Assembly (NCBI GenBank): GCA_934394435.1 | Contig: CAKRRN010000020.1 | Span: forward strand, 1 to 43,155 | Reading direction: 5' to 3' | DNA: 43,155 nt | DNA from: an uncultured Bacteroidaceae bacterium | GTDB taxonomy: Bacteria; Bacteroidota; Bacteroidia; Bacteroidales; Bacteroidaceae | Notes under the pieces: generated by a model | Seen by the model: only the letters and a program-made list of their open reading frames with translations | Database searches by the model: none | Told to the model about the DNA's origin: nothing | Shown: positions 33,730 to 42,870 of the stretch, in pieces | How positions within the stretch are numbered: the first letter of the stretch is position 1 | Layout: each line of letters opens with the position of its first letter | Position numbers and translations under genes: made by a program

Positions 33730-33790
33730 CTAAGAAAAGGGTCGTATCAAGCTCTGTATGGAGTTAGTGATACGACCCTCTTCCTTTTAG
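33730..33790. terminator. Strong bidirectional terminator
   Basis: AGGGTCGTATCA (33738-33749) pairs perfectly with TGATACGACCCT (33768-33779). Outer GCTAA and TTTTAGC segments extend the stem, and the flanks are T-rich in both directions. It lies between convergent genes. Confidence 0.75.
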
Positions 33791-33798
33791 CGTCATAC

Positions 33799-33821
33799 GT
33801 TTATCCCCAATCGGTCATTAG
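33799..33821 (+). repeat. AATCGGTCATTAG repeat, copy 2
   Basis: GTTTATCCCC then AATCGGTCATTAG. It forms an inverted pair with copy 3. Confidence 0.6.
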
Positions 33822-33986
33822 ACCGAAACAAAGAACCCCCATTCCTGCTGATGGATAGTTCTTACCAATCCCTATCAGCCTTTCTTCCGGCATCTTGTTT
33901 CCAGGCTTGTCTTGACATAGCCCACTATGCCTTCGACACGTCTGAAAACAATCTGCTCGAAAAAAAAGACTAATATGAATCAGTAT

Positions 33987-34008
33987 CTAATGACCGATTT
34001 GGGTTTAT
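33987..34008 (-). repeat. AATCGGTCATTAG repeat, copy 3, overlapping the STAND gene stop
   Basis: CTAATGACCGATT then TGGGTTTAT. Its bases 34005-34007 supply the TAA stop codon of the large NTPase gene. Confidence 0.6.
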
Positions 34009-37000
34009 GAGTCTGCAACTTTTCTCTCCCTTTGTCCCACAATCTTGATGTGCTCTTGCCACATGACTCGCCAGTCTTCCAGAGTTGGCAGCAGATGTCT
34101 CTTTGTAAGCGTATTCATGAGTTGCTCGTTACAGGTTGCCAATTGTCTTATCCTTTCCTGGTGTAGCTCTGCCTTTTCCTGCCATACGGTAAGGATGAAC
34201 TTATAGCTCAAGGCATCGAGTCGCACATAGGGTGCTTCGTCGTGGATGAAGTCCCAGAACATCTTTTCCACATAAGCCTTCTCCTGTGGCTTTTTAGAAA
34301 TGTGATAATAGTTGGCAATGCCCTCCAGCAAGGCGTTGATGATGGTGGTGGTTACGGGCAGTTGCCTGCTGGTGTAGCACAGACGCACAATCTCTATCAG
34401 ATTGTCTGGCTGCAGGTTTCTGAGGCTTTTTCCCCTCTTGCCATCTTCTTCTATGACGATATTCTTCAGCGCGTAGAGAAGGTACTGTATGTTGGGTATG
34501 ATATGTGTCCCCTTTAGTTTCTCCAGATCTTGCCGTAGCATGGGCAGTTGGGTGAGAGCATAGTCTCTGCTGATGAAAGGCTGCCTTGTCAGATTCTGCA
34601 GCTCGTTGTTGATTTTCTTTCCTAACAGAAGTTGCTGCGGTTCGCTCCAGCTTGCTCTTCCTGCTTTCCTCTTGTCTTCTTGCGGGTGGAAGGAGTGGGT
34701 GTATTCTACAGGCACTTTTAGTGTGTGGCATGATTTGTAGAACGTTTCCGATTTCAAAAGAGCTTCCATGTAAGTTTTGTCCTCGCAAAGCAACGAGTGC
34801 AGGTAATCGAAGAGTCTGTCATACTCCTCTCCCTTGGGTGTGTGGAGGAGTCTGATGACAGCATTGTTTATCAGGTCATCCTCGATGATTGCATAATGCT
34901 TTTGCATTTCCACCATTTGGGTCATAATCGTGATGACCTCTTCGATGGAGTAGATTCTTTCCTTACAGATACGTAGATAATTGATTTTGGATAGTTGGCA
35001 CAGCTGATTCCATGCGTTGTTTCCAATAAACTGGATGAAGTATTGTTCCTGTTGCTTGGTTACGATGCTGTTATACACGTCCAGAAAGAAATGGTGATTG
35101 CAGATCTCATGGTTGCTGATGACCTGTCTCACACAGTCATACATCTTCTTGTAGGTCATCATCTGCATGAATACCTCGAAGGACGGGTTTATGGACTCTT
35201 TCTTCACGTCCTTGTATTTCAGGCTTACGTTTTTGTATAGGTTTGCTACGGCGTACAGGTTGGGTTCGCGTCTTTTCGCTTTTTCCGTGTTCTCGTAGAG
35301 TCTGCAGTATAGTTCGATAGAGTCGCTGAAGTTGGAAGGGCAGCAGAGCAACGTATTTCTCAGTGTCTTGTTTTCAGCCCAGCGGTCTTTGATTTCTCCT
35401 GTCAGTACGTTTTCCGTGATTTCTTTCAAAAGGAAAGGATATTCGTATGGCTGTGTTCTGCATAGTGCAAGGTTCTCCCATCTGTCTATGGTGTCTGGAG
35501 AATGGAGTATGAGTTTGTCTGTCAACCATGCTTCAGCCAGCCGACTGATATCCCTTGCAGCTTGCAGGGTAGGCGATAGCTCAATCATCTTGCTGATGAC
35601 GACCACCCCTTTCGTGTGCATGATTTCTTTCAGGGCTGTATTGCCTCCCTGACGGAGCGCTTGGTCTGAACTTTGTATGATAGATTTGAACAGGTTCCTC
35701 TGCAGACTGCTGTGCTTGGCATTCGAATTAGAGTTCAATACAATCTGCATTATCTGTTGGAACGTGATGTCTGTATGAGTCTGCTCTGCCAGATTCAACC
35801 AATTCATGAAATCCGTGTCACCAAGAATCAGATTGCTCAAAGCTGACAGGATCTGGCAACATGCTTTATAGGCGAATATCGCCTGTTCGTCTTCTTCGCG
35901 GCGGTTGTCATGGAGGATACCTATTTCCCTCATAGTCTCAGCTAAGTCGGTGTGGAGGAAGAAGGTGCCGTATGCCTCTTGGTAGTTGTAGCAAAGCAGA
36001 ATCTTGCGACTGTAGAAGAAGAGTTCGTCCGAACGCTCTGTTGCATTTGCTGTCCTTTCCGTTTGTGCAGACCGCTCTTGCAGGACGTTGAGCACTTCGT
36101 CTGCCAATTGGATATACTCATCGATACGGCAGTTGCGATCGAGATGCTGCTCCTGCAGTTGTCTCATCATCTTCGCGTCTATGGGCTTTCGGTAGCCGTA
36201 GGTTTGGGCGCGTTCGTAAGCTTTCTTGTAGAGTTCGCCTACGAATGAATAGTTGATGTATTGAGGCTTTATGGTGAGTCCGTTGTCGTACACCTCACTC
36301 CGTATGTCGTCCACATTGCCTTTGTTGGCTGTCAGCAGGCACTCCAGAAACTTTCTCTTACTGTCGTCCAGGAAGACTTGTCTTTCCGCTTCTGGCATCT
36401 TGCTGATGCTATCTGTCAGTCCTCTGTAATGGCTCTCTACGAATCGCGTGTTGTTCAGCCCTCTGTAGTCGAAGATTCTTTTCTGGAATTTATCAAGAGG
36501 AATCAGCGGTGAACGTGTGAGGATTCTCAGTAGCGTGGTCCATGGTGCGTAGCTGACAAAGGTCTGGTACCAGATGTCCATGGCACTTTCCGCTTCGGTT
36601 CGCGCATGTAGGCTTGCTGTCCTGCTTCCGTTGGAGAGTGTGATGATCTTATAGTCAAACTGGTATGTGTGCTCCAGTTCCTCCCACATCTTATCGTTTA
36701 CAAATGAGAGGGTAATAGATGGCGACACGATGGTCACCATTGGTTCGTTGTCGTAACTGCGCTCCGCTTCGAAATCAAAGTCTTCTGTCACGAGCCAGTC
36801 TGCGTGAGCAGCCGTAGGTGTAGAGAGAAAAGAGAATCTTCCTCTGTGCAACCCTTCTTCGTGGGATGATTCTTTACCAAAGTCCAGCTGCAGGATGTTG
36901 TTGGTAATAAAATAATCCTTCATGAATTTTATTAAGTCGCGAGAAAACTGGTTTTGGAAATTCTCTGGAGTATATTCCGTCTTCCATCTGTTCCAAAGCA

Positions 37001-38447
37001 TTTGCTCCATATACATGATGCATAGGCATAAGGGTACGGTCTGGCTTCTGCGCATTCGCTTGACAATTTGTACACTGCGCACAAACGCACCGATGGTATT
37101 GATTCTCAGTTCTCTGTAAGGTATTTTCCAGGTGGGGAAGTCACTTCTGAAGTTTTGTGCCTCCTCCAGTAGCCTTTTGTTGTACCCCCGGAGTTTGGGA
37201 ATAAAGTCTCCCACGACTTTCCCTTGTGGCTTTTCTGCCCGTATCTGGTCTTTTGCAGTCATGTCCTGCCAGATTTTCGTTGCATCATGCTCCGAGAGAG
37301 CTTCGATGTCAATCTTGCAAAGTGCCTGCCGGACTTGCAACTCGTCTCTTATTGGTTGTACGTTTTGCAGTTCCACGAAGGTGTCTTCCAGACGCTCATA
37401 ACCAGATAGGGTAGTGGTCAGCAAAATCTGGTAGCATGGTCTTAGGGGCGAGGATGCCTCTCTAAACAGTTCCTTGAGTGTGTCCAGGTCATCCCCAAGC
37501 ATTGAGTCCACTTGGTCTATTACAATGAAATGACGCTCGTCGCTTTCTATTCGACATCCGTGCAGTTTTAGGTATTGGTTGTAGGCTTTTAGCTCTTCTA
37601 CCAGTTTACGTAGTGAGATGCATCGGTGGCTGTTTCTGCTTGAAGCCAAGTTTCTGGCTCCCCTCACGCTTATGAACACATTTCGCGCGTCGGGGTTTTG
37701 CCCCCAGAAACGAAGATACTCATATACGGAGCGTGTCTTTCCTGATGCCGGAGAACCGCAGATAAGCATGTGGCTTGTGCCTTGCGACATCATCTGCCTG
37801 AAATGCTCCATGGGCAGGAAATAACTGTCGTCAAATCCGTTCTCCTCTTTGGCCCTGTTAGAATCAAAGAAAATGTCTGTGGGGCGGATGTCAGAGCAGA
37901 ACGTCTCGTAACTTCTCATGCGCAGACCGTGTCTGACGAAGCGTTCTAATTCGTCTTGTACTTTCTGAAGTAGATTGTCAGCCTTGTATCTGTCTGGAAT
38001 ATAATGCCTGTGCTCAGGGTCTGGATTTAGCAATGTATCTATTTCCGCTCTGCTACGGTCGTGTCTGCTGTCATAAGAGAGGGGAGCTTCTCCCTGTGCC
38101 GCCAACTGACAGTTGCATAAGCGTAACACCTCCTCAGGGTCTTCGCTGAGGAAGATGCTGACCATGGGCAGTTCATCCTTCGTCCTTGATGCTTCTGCGG
38201 CAACCTCCAGTTCGTGGAATGTGGCTTCGCCAACAAAGTCAAACGGACACAGAAATATGAACCAGTCCGTACGTAGGCGTATATGGTTGTCTATGTCCTG
38301 TTGTTTGGTTTGGTCTCTATTATAGTCAGTAGGGGTGTCGTTACAGTCATACACAAGTTCAATGTTGGGGTTGGCTTCCAACATCTCCTTTATAATCTTT
38401 TTCTCCCTGCACTTCCTTGCTGATGAGATAAGCACCTTTATGCCCAT
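34005..38447 (-). CDS. Large STAND-type P-loop NTPase with TIR/DUF4062-like N-terminus (candidate antiviral system)
   Basis: 1480 residues in a single gene. About 1-110 forms an alpha/beta domain beginning IKVLISSARKC and containing DWFIFLCPFDFVGEATFHE then LEVAAEA, with alternating strands and an acidic residue (E74 or E79) where TIR, DUF4062 or deoxyribosyltransferase-like domains keep their active Glu. The NTPase core follows: Walker A GSPASGKT at 231-238, Walker B HFIVIDQVD with D311 and D314, and a sensor strand ILLTTT at 341-346, then a winged-helix-like part. The remaining 900 or so residues are mostly helical, with TPR-like sections, as in ligand-sensing ends of STAND proteins. Effector plus STAND plus sensor matches Avs-type phage defence. 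This exact family is not one I recognise. It sits among repeats, away from any operon partner, with a weak promoter (near 38526-38533). Confidence 0.8.
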   Translation of the reverse strand: MGIKVLISSARKCREKKIIKEMLEANPNIELVYDCNDTPTDYNRDQTKQQDIDNHIRLRTDWFIFLCPFDFVGEATFHELEVAAEASRTKDELPMVSIFLSEDPEEVLRLCNCQLAAQGEAPLSYDSRHDRSRAEIDTLLNPDPEHRHYIPDRYKADNLLQKVQDELERFVRHGLRMRSYETFCSDIRPTDIFFDSNRAKEENGFDDSYFLPMEHFRQMMSQGTSHMLICGSPASGKTRSVYEYLRFWGQNPDARNVFISVRGARNLASSRNSHRCISLRKLVEELKAYNQYLKLHGCRIESDERHFIVIDQVDSMLGDDLDTLKELFREASSPLRPCYQILLTTTLSGYERLEDTFVELQNVQPIRDELQVRQALCKIDIEALSEHDATKIWQDMTAKDQIRAEKPQGKVVGDFIPKLRGYNKRLLEEAQNFRSDFPTWKIPYRELRINTIGAFVRSVQIVKRMRRSQTVPLCLCIMYMEQMLWNRWKTEYTPENFQNQFSRDLIKFMKDYFITNNILQLDFGKESSHEEGLHRGRFSFLSTPTAAHADWLVTEDFDFEAERSYDNEPMVTIVSPSITLSFVNDKMWEELEHTYQFDYKIITLSNGSRTASLHARTEAESAMDIWYQTFVSYAPWTTLLRILTRSPLIPLDKFQKRIFDYRGLNNTRFVESHYRGLTDSISKMPEAERQVFLDDSKRKFLECLLTANKGNVDDIRSEVYDNGLTIKPQYINYSFVGELYKKAYERAQTYGYRKPIDAKMMRQLQEQHLDRNCRIDEYIQLADEVLNVLQERSAQTERTANATERSDELFFYSRKILLCYNYQEAYGTFFLHTDLAETMREIGILHDNRREEDEQAIFAYKACCQILSALSNLILGDTDFMNWLNLAEQTHTDITFQQIMQIVLNSNSNAKHSSLQRNLFKSIIQSSDQALRQGGNTALKEIMHTKGVVVISKMIELSPTLQAARDISRLAEAWLTDKLILHSPDTIDRWENLALCRTQPYEYPFLLKEITENVLTGEIKDRWAENKTLRNTLLCCPSNFSDSIELYCRLYENTEKAKRREPNLYAVANLYKNVSLKYKDVKKESINPSFEVFMQMMTYKKMYDCVRQVISNHEICNHHFFLDVYNSIVTKQQEQYFIQFIGNNAWNQLCQLSKINYLRICKERIYSIEEVITIMTQMVEMQKHYAIIEDDLINNAVIRLLHTPKGEEYDRLFDYLHSLLCEDKTYMEALLKSETFYKSCHTLKVPVEYTHSFHPQEDKRKAGRASWSEPQQLLLGKKINNELQNLTRQPFISRDYALTQLPMLRQDLEKLKGTHIIPNIQYLLYALKNIVIEEDGKRGKSLRNLQPDNLIEIVRLCYTSRQLPVTTTIINALLEGIANYYHISKKPQEKAYVEKMFWDFIHDEAPYVRLDALSYKFILTVWQEKAELHQERIRQLATCNEQLMNTLTKRHLLPTLEDWRVMWQEHIKIVGQRERKVADS

Positions 38448-38623
38448 GTGTGTTTCCTTGCTTAGTTATTATATGGTTTAATGCATCGGCATTCAGAATA
38501 AAAAGAATTATCTGTTTGCCATCTGTAAAGTTATAAAAAAAATCGAATCGGCATCATCTTTCGGTTAGAGAATGATAGATACCAGAAGCTTGGTATGCGA
38601 AACAAACGTTTATATAGGAAAGC

Positions 38624-38655
38624 AATGAGGTCGCGTCTCACGACGTGACCTCATT
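38624..38655. other. 13-bp hairpin upstream of the STAND gene
   Basis: AATGAGGTCGCGT (38624-38636) pairs with ACGTGACCTCATT (38643-38655) with one mismatch and a 6-base loop. No U tract follows on either strand. It could be a regulator site or an old terminator. Confidence 0.45.
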
Positions 38656-38821
38656 AAATTGATACTAGCTTCTAAGGTAAAAAGATTGTTTGTCAGAATA
38701 ACTGAGTGCAAAATACGTTAAATATTGTCATATGGCAAAGAAAATTTGTATGTTATATAACACATTTTTGCATTTTGTGCTGTTTTTCGTCGTTTTATAA
38801 CTTAGATAGACAATATTTCCG

Positions 38822-38829
38822 TATTTTTG
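38822..38829 (+). promoter_or_regulatory. -7 box for glnS
   Basis: TATTTTTG, 33 bases before the chosen ATG. The upstream in-frame TTG (38827) lies in this box, so it cannot be the start. Confidence 0.5.
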
Positions 38830-38862
38830 CATAGAATAATATCCCCTAAACATGTTCATCTC

Positions 38863-40626
38863 ATGGCAGAAATAGTAGTAAAAGAGAAGGAAGAGGAAAA
38901 GAAAAGTTTAAACTTCATAGAACAGAAGGTAGAGAAGGATTTGTCAGAAGGCAAAAACGGTGGCAGAGTGCAGACTCGTTTCCCACCCGAACCCAATGGA
39001 TATTTGCATATCGGACATGCTAAAGCCATCGCATTAGACTTTGGTATTGCTAAGAAATATGGCGGAAAGTGTAACCTGCGTTTTGACGACACCAATCCCA
39101 TCAAGGAAGATACCGAGTACATAGAGAGCATAGAGAATGATATACGTTGGCTCGGTTTCCAATGGGACAATGTCTATTATGCAAGTGATTACTTCCAGGA
39201 GTTGTGGGATTTTGCCGTATGGCTCATCCGCAAGGGACGTGCATATATTGATGAGCAAAGCGCAGAGGTGATTGCTCAGCAAAAGGGCACCACGACTCAG
39301 CCTGGTACGAACAGTCCGTTCCGTGACAGACCTATTGAGGAAAACCTGCAGCTCTTCGAGTTTATGAATAGTGGTAAGGCTACCCCAGGTACACTGGTGC
39401 TACGTGCCAAAATCGATATGGCACACCCGAACATGCTTTTCCGCGACCCTCTGCTGTACCGTGTGATGAACATCCCACATATCCGTACGGGCAATAAGTG
39501 GAACGCTTATCCTATGTATGATTTCACTCATGGACAGAGCGATTATCTGGAAGGCGTGACTCATAGTCTCTGCACATTGGAATTTGTAGAGCACAGACCC
39601 TTGTATGACCTGTTCGTAACCTGGATGAAAGAGTATAAGGGCGAAACAGAAAACATCGAGGACAACCGTCCGCGCCAGACAGAATTCAATAAATTGAACC
39701 TTTCGTACACCTTGATGAGCAAGCGCAATCTGCTGGCTCTGGTAAAGGAAGGACTGGTGAGAGGATGGGATGACCCCCGTATGCCAACCATCTGCGGATA
39801 CAGACGTAGAGGTTATAGCCCAGAAAGCATCGTGAAGTTTATCGACAAGATTGGTTACACCACGTTTGATGCGCTCAACGAGGTGGCTCTGCTGGAGAGT
39901 GTTGTCAGAGAGGACTTGAACAGTCGTGCCATACGCGTGAGTGCTGTGCTCAATCCTGTAAAGGTGGTTATCACCAATTATCCAGAAGACAAGACTGAGA
40001 CACTCACTGCCGTAAACAACCCAGAGAATGAGGCTGACGGCACCCATGAGGTTCTCTTCGGTAGGGAGATTTGGATTGAACGAGACGACTTTATGGACGT
40101 GCCAGAGAAGAAATTCATGCGAATGGCTCCTGGTAAGGAAGTGCGACTGAAGAATGCCTATATCGTGGAATGCACAGGATGCAAGAAGGATGAGGAGGGA
40201 AATGTGGTGGAGATATACTGCACATATGACCCCGAAAGCCGAAGCGGAATGCCTGGTGCAGACCGAAAGATAAAGGGAAAAACACTGCATTGGGTAAGTT
40301 GTGCACATGCGGTTAAAGCAGAGGTAAGACTCTATGACCGACTATGGAAGGTGGAGAACCCCAGAGACGAAATGGCTGCCATACGCGATGCTCAGCAGTG
40401 CGATGCTGTGACTGCCATGAAACAGATTATCAATCCCGACAGCCTGCAGATACTCAGCAACTGCTACGTGGAGCAGTACGCTGCCACCATGAAGCCTTTG
40501 AGCTATTTGCAGTTCCAGCGTATCGGCTACTTTAATGTGGATACAGACAGCACTCCTGAGCATCTGGTCTTAAATAAGACTGTGGGCTTGAAGGATACCT
40601 ATGCCAAGGCAACAAACAAGAGATAA
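38863..40626 (+). CDS. glnS: Glutamine-tRNA ligase
   Basis: The start is ATG 38863 (MAEIVVKEKEEEKK), giving 587 residues. The class I HIGH motif is in PPEPNGYLHIGHAKA, and the KMSKS counterpart in LSYTLMSKRNL. The GlnRS-specific central region (DDTNPIKEDTEYIESI, THGQSDYLEGVTHSLCTLEF) and the C-terminal anticodon-binding beta-barrels complete the usual length. It charges tRNA-Gln directly in the cytoplasm. Bacteroidetes have GlnRS, so no amidotransferase route is needed. Its TAA stop overlaps the ATG of the next gene (TAATG), so the two are coupled. Confidence 0.96.
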   Translation: MAEIVVKEKEEEKKSLNFIEQKVEKDLSEGKNGGRVQTRFPPEPNGYLHIGHAKAIALDFGIAKKYGGKCNLRFDDTNPIKEDTEYIESIENDIRWLGFQWDNVYYASDYFQELWDFAVWLIRKGRAYIDEQSAEVIAQQKGTTTQPGTNSPFRDRPIEENLQLFEFMNSGKATPGTLVLRAKIDMAHPNMLFRDPLLYRVMNIPHIRTGNKWNAYPMYDFTHGQSDYLEGVTHSLCTLEFVEHRPLYDLFVTWMKEYKGETENIEDNRPRQTEFNKLNLSYTLMSKRNLLALVKEGLVRGWDDPRMPTICGYRRRGYSPESIVKFIDKIGYTTFDALNEVALLESVVREDLNSRAIRVSAVLNPVKVVITNYPEDKTETLTAVNNPENEADGTHEVLFGREIWIERDDFMDVPEKKFMRMAPGKEVRLKNAYIVECTGCKKDEEGNVVEIYCTYDPESRSGMPGADRKIKGKTLHWVSCAHAVKAEVRLYDRLWKVENPRDEMAAIRDAQQCDAVTAMKQIINPDSLQILSNCYVEQYAATMKPLSYLQFQRIGYFNVDTDSTPEHLVLNKTVGLKDTYAKATNKR

Positions 40627-42092
40627 TGTCGACAGACGAGGAGGATGACGAGTATTTCCGAAATCCTGATTTTAAGAAGACACTGGCTCGCTACGAGGAG
40701 GCATTGGTAAATGAGCAGCCTGTCTATATGGAGGCTGACGAGCTGACCGATATCGCCGAATACTATATGACCTGTGAGCGAGAACAGGATGCAGACAGAG
40801 CCATTCAGTATGCTCTGGCTCTGCATCCCGATAGTGTGGACCCTCAGGTGTTTTTGGCTCGAAAGCAATTGTTCAAAGGCAATATGGCGGAAGCGCGTCG
40901 TATAAGCGAAGCTATTGTGGACCAAGACGATCGCGAAGTAAAGTTCCTAAATTCAGAAATACTCATAAAAGAGAATCGGATACGGGAAGCTACTCTATAT
41001 CTGTTAGGCGTATGGCATACGTTAGAGGATGATTGTGACCATTTCCTATATGATTGTGCCGGTATTTTTATGGACTACAACCAATGGGAGTATGCTATGA
41101 TGTGGGCAAATAGACTTCAGCGTCTTTACCCCTCATATCCTAAGGTAGGACGGCTCAGAGCGGAACTTCTAGTCTGTATGGGCAGGTATGCAGAGGCAAT
41201 ACCTCTGCTTAATAAGATATTGGACGATAACCCATACAATAAGGATATCTGGAACCTGCTGGCTGAATCGCAAGGGGCACAAGAGCATTATTCTGAGGCT
41301 GTGGAGTCTGCAGAATACGTGTTGGCTATTGACAAGACAGATAAGCGGGCGATGGTGACCAAGGCGAGTTGCCTCTTCCATATGAATCAGCCACAAGAGG
41401 CTCATCTCCTCTATCAAGCATATCTTCAGTCCCTTTCGGATGATGATAACGTACTTTATCTGGATGCGGTCTGTCTGGCTTCCATGGATCATTACGTGGA
41501 AGCCGCAAAACAGATAGGGCTTGCGCTGGAATATTGTGAAAAAGGTTCGCCTCAGCATGCGCGCATACTGGTAGAGCAAGCTTACGTGGAGAGTAAGCTT
41601 CATCACTTGCAGAATGCGCTTGATGCGATAGCACAGGCTGAGAACATCCGTTTTGACGATTTGGAATGCGATTATGATTTGCTAAGAGGACAGATTTATC
41701 TCGACAACAGGAATCTGGATGAAGCATTACCGCTTTTTACAGAATCAATACGTAAAAGCATTGACAAACGCAATACTCTGATGATGATTGCCGTGGCTTT
41801 GGGCGAAGCTGAATATTATGATGAGGCAATCAAGCTGATGGATATTGTCTATAATAGATTTCCTGAGAAAGATTCGGAAGACGCTGACTCGCCGATACCT
41901 TATCTTGCATACTACTATAATCGTAAAGGCGATGATGAGTCTTCACTCTTTTATCTGAAGCATGCGGCTGAAATAGACCGTGCCTGTACGGAACGACTTT
42001 TCAGTTCCGTCTATCCTGGAGTTACCCCAGAGGAGTATTATCTCTATGCCTATCGTAATGTGTATGGGCATTTCCCCAAAGAGGACGAGTAA
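40626..42092 (+). CDS. Tetratricopeptide-repeat protein
   Basis: 488 residues, acidic N-terminus (MSTDEEDDEYFRNPDF), no signal peptide or membrane segment. It is built of TPR-like helix pairs: e.g. AEAIPLLNKILDDNPYNKDIW, SEAVESAEYVLAIDKTDKRA, DEALPLFTESIRKSIDKRN, DEAIKLMDIVYNRFPEKD. It is probably a cytoplasmic scaffold. It is translationally coupled to glnS (TAATG overlap), an arrangement I recall from other Bacteroidales, so a shared role in translation is possible but unknown. A strong terminator follows. Confidence 0.88.
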   Translation: MSTDEEDDEYFRNPDFKKTLARYEEALVNEQPVYMEADELTDIAEYYMTCEREQDADRAIQYALALHPDSVDPQVFLARKQLFKGNMAEARRISEAIVDQDDREVKFLNSEILIKENRIREATLYLLGVWHTLEDDCDHFLYDCAGIFMDYNQWEYAMMWANRLQRLYPSYPKVGRLRAELLVCMGRYAEAIPLLNKILDDNPYNKDIWNLLAESQGAQEHYSEAVESAEYVLAIDKTDKRAMVTKASCLFHMNQPQEAHLLYQAYLQSLSDDDNVLYLDAVCLASMDHYVEAAKQIGLALEYCEKGSPQHARILVEQAYVESKLHHLQNALDAIAQAENIRFDDLECDYDLLRGQIYLDNRNLDEALPLFTESIRKSIDKRNTLMMIAVALGEAEYYDEAIKLMDIVYNRFPEKDSEDADSPIPYLAYYYNRKGDDESSLFYLKHAAEIDRACTERLFSSVYPGVTPEEYYLYAYRNVYGHFPKEDE

Positions 42093-42140
42093 CACGTACA
42101 TTCCTTTGAGTCCTTCCAGCTGAGGATAGCGTGAAAATAA

Positions 42141-42174
42141 AAGAGGCTGTGTCAGCATCCTGACACAGCCTCTT
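42141..42174. terminator. Perfect 14-bp bidirectional terminator
   Basis: AAGAGGCTGTGTCA (42141-42154) pairs with TGACACAGCCTCTT (42161-42174), 6-base loop, between the convergent TPR and OB-fold genes. Confidence 0.8.
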
Positions 42175-42197
42175 CTGTTCACTTATATCCCAATAGA

Positions 42198-42479
42198 TTA
42201 TTCTGCGGGGGTGGCAGGAGTGTGTGACACGTAGATAGCCACACCCTCTACCAGACCTTTGTAAGATGTCTTGTAAGCCAGCACCTTCAGATGGTCACCT
42301 TCGTTCACACCAAGTGTACCGAACTTCTGACGCTCGCCATTCCAACCTGTTGTGCAACCATAGATGTACACTTCTGTATTACCATCTGTCAATGCGAAGT
42401 TACCATATTTTGTCAGGTCCCACTTGGCACCTTCCTCGGTGGACTTCGCCACGGTACCCTCTATGCATACGTGCCGCAC
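42198..42479 (-). CDS. OB-fold-type domain protein, N-terminus missing
   Basis: 93 residues read from a GTG (42479), because a TGA lies in frame three codons upstream and no ATG is available. The sequence RHVCIEGTVAKSTEEGAKW, GNFALTDGNTEVYIYGC and GDHLKVLAYKTSYKGLVEG has the strand pattern of the OB-fold proteins common in Prevotella (GTV...YVYG...GD.V.V.G). Homologues normally begin with a signal peptide and further sequence before this domain, so the gene has probably lost its 5' end at a rearrangement that also cut the divergent FHA gene. Whether the remnant is translated is unknown. Confidence 0.55.
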   Translation of the reverse strand: MRHVCIEGTVAKSTEEGAKWDLTKYGNFALTDGNTEVYIYGCTTGWNGERQKFGTLGVNEGDHLKVLAYKTSYKGLVEGVAIYVSHTPATPAE

Positions 42480-42508
42480 TAAATGCGCTCAGCCCCTGGC
42501 TGTGTAAT

Positions 42509-42856
42509 TTGGGGAGTATCATAGTTGTGGAGAATGTATTTCATTATCGTCAGGTCATTCCTTTGGAGATGGGAGACAATGTATTCGGTTTTTATGTGCG
42601 TGGAACAAACATCAACAAACCTATTGAGACCGTTGATCCCAGCGTCAACACCAAGCATTGCATCATACGTGTGCAGCGCAACAAACGTGGTGATGTGCAA
42701 TATATCCTGCGTGATGCACCAAGCAATACAAGCACGTTTTACATGAATGACATCCTTAAAGATCAAGATCGCATACGCCTGTCAGATTCGGACATTATCA
42801 CGATAGGAGCTACAACGCTTATCCTACGTACGAAGAACGACGACGAGAATGAATGA
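42509..42856 (+). pseudogene. FHA-domain protein, 5' truncated
   Basis: The readable homology starts at LGSIIVVENVFHYRQVIPLEMG (42509) and runs 115 codons to the stop. The FHA core is GDNVFGFYVRGTN, then TKHCIIRVQRNK, SNTSTFYMN and DIITIGATTLILRT. The phosphothreonine-binding Arg/Ser/Asn pattern is partly altered: the usual 'GR' after the first strand reads GFY, and the 'SRRHC'-like Ser is Thr in NTKHC. Bacteroides relatives I recall begin with about 70 residues holding a zinc ribbon (CPxC...CDHC), which are missing here. Upstream bases to 42480 match neither gene. A short product from ATG 42569 or GTG 42527 is possible but would lack the first strand. Confidence 0.6.
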
Positions 42857-42870
42857 TTATTGCTATGGGT

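Larger units (their letters stand above)
33595..34004. other. 410-bp interval between the short-peptide gene and the STAND gene
   Basis: It holds a bidirectional terminator (33730-33790) and two inverted copies of the AATCGGTCATTAG repeat (33799-33821 and 33987-34008) enclosing about 165 bases without coding potential. Confidence 0.6.
38448..38862. other. 415-bp divergent intergenic region between the STAND gene and glnS
   Basis: AT-rich. It contains a possible STAND gene -7 box (TAACTTTA on minus, 38526-38533), an 18-base imperfect palindrome ATACCAGAAGCTTGGTAT (38578-38595), a 13-bp hairpin (38624-38655), and the glnS -7 box. Confidence 0.5.
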
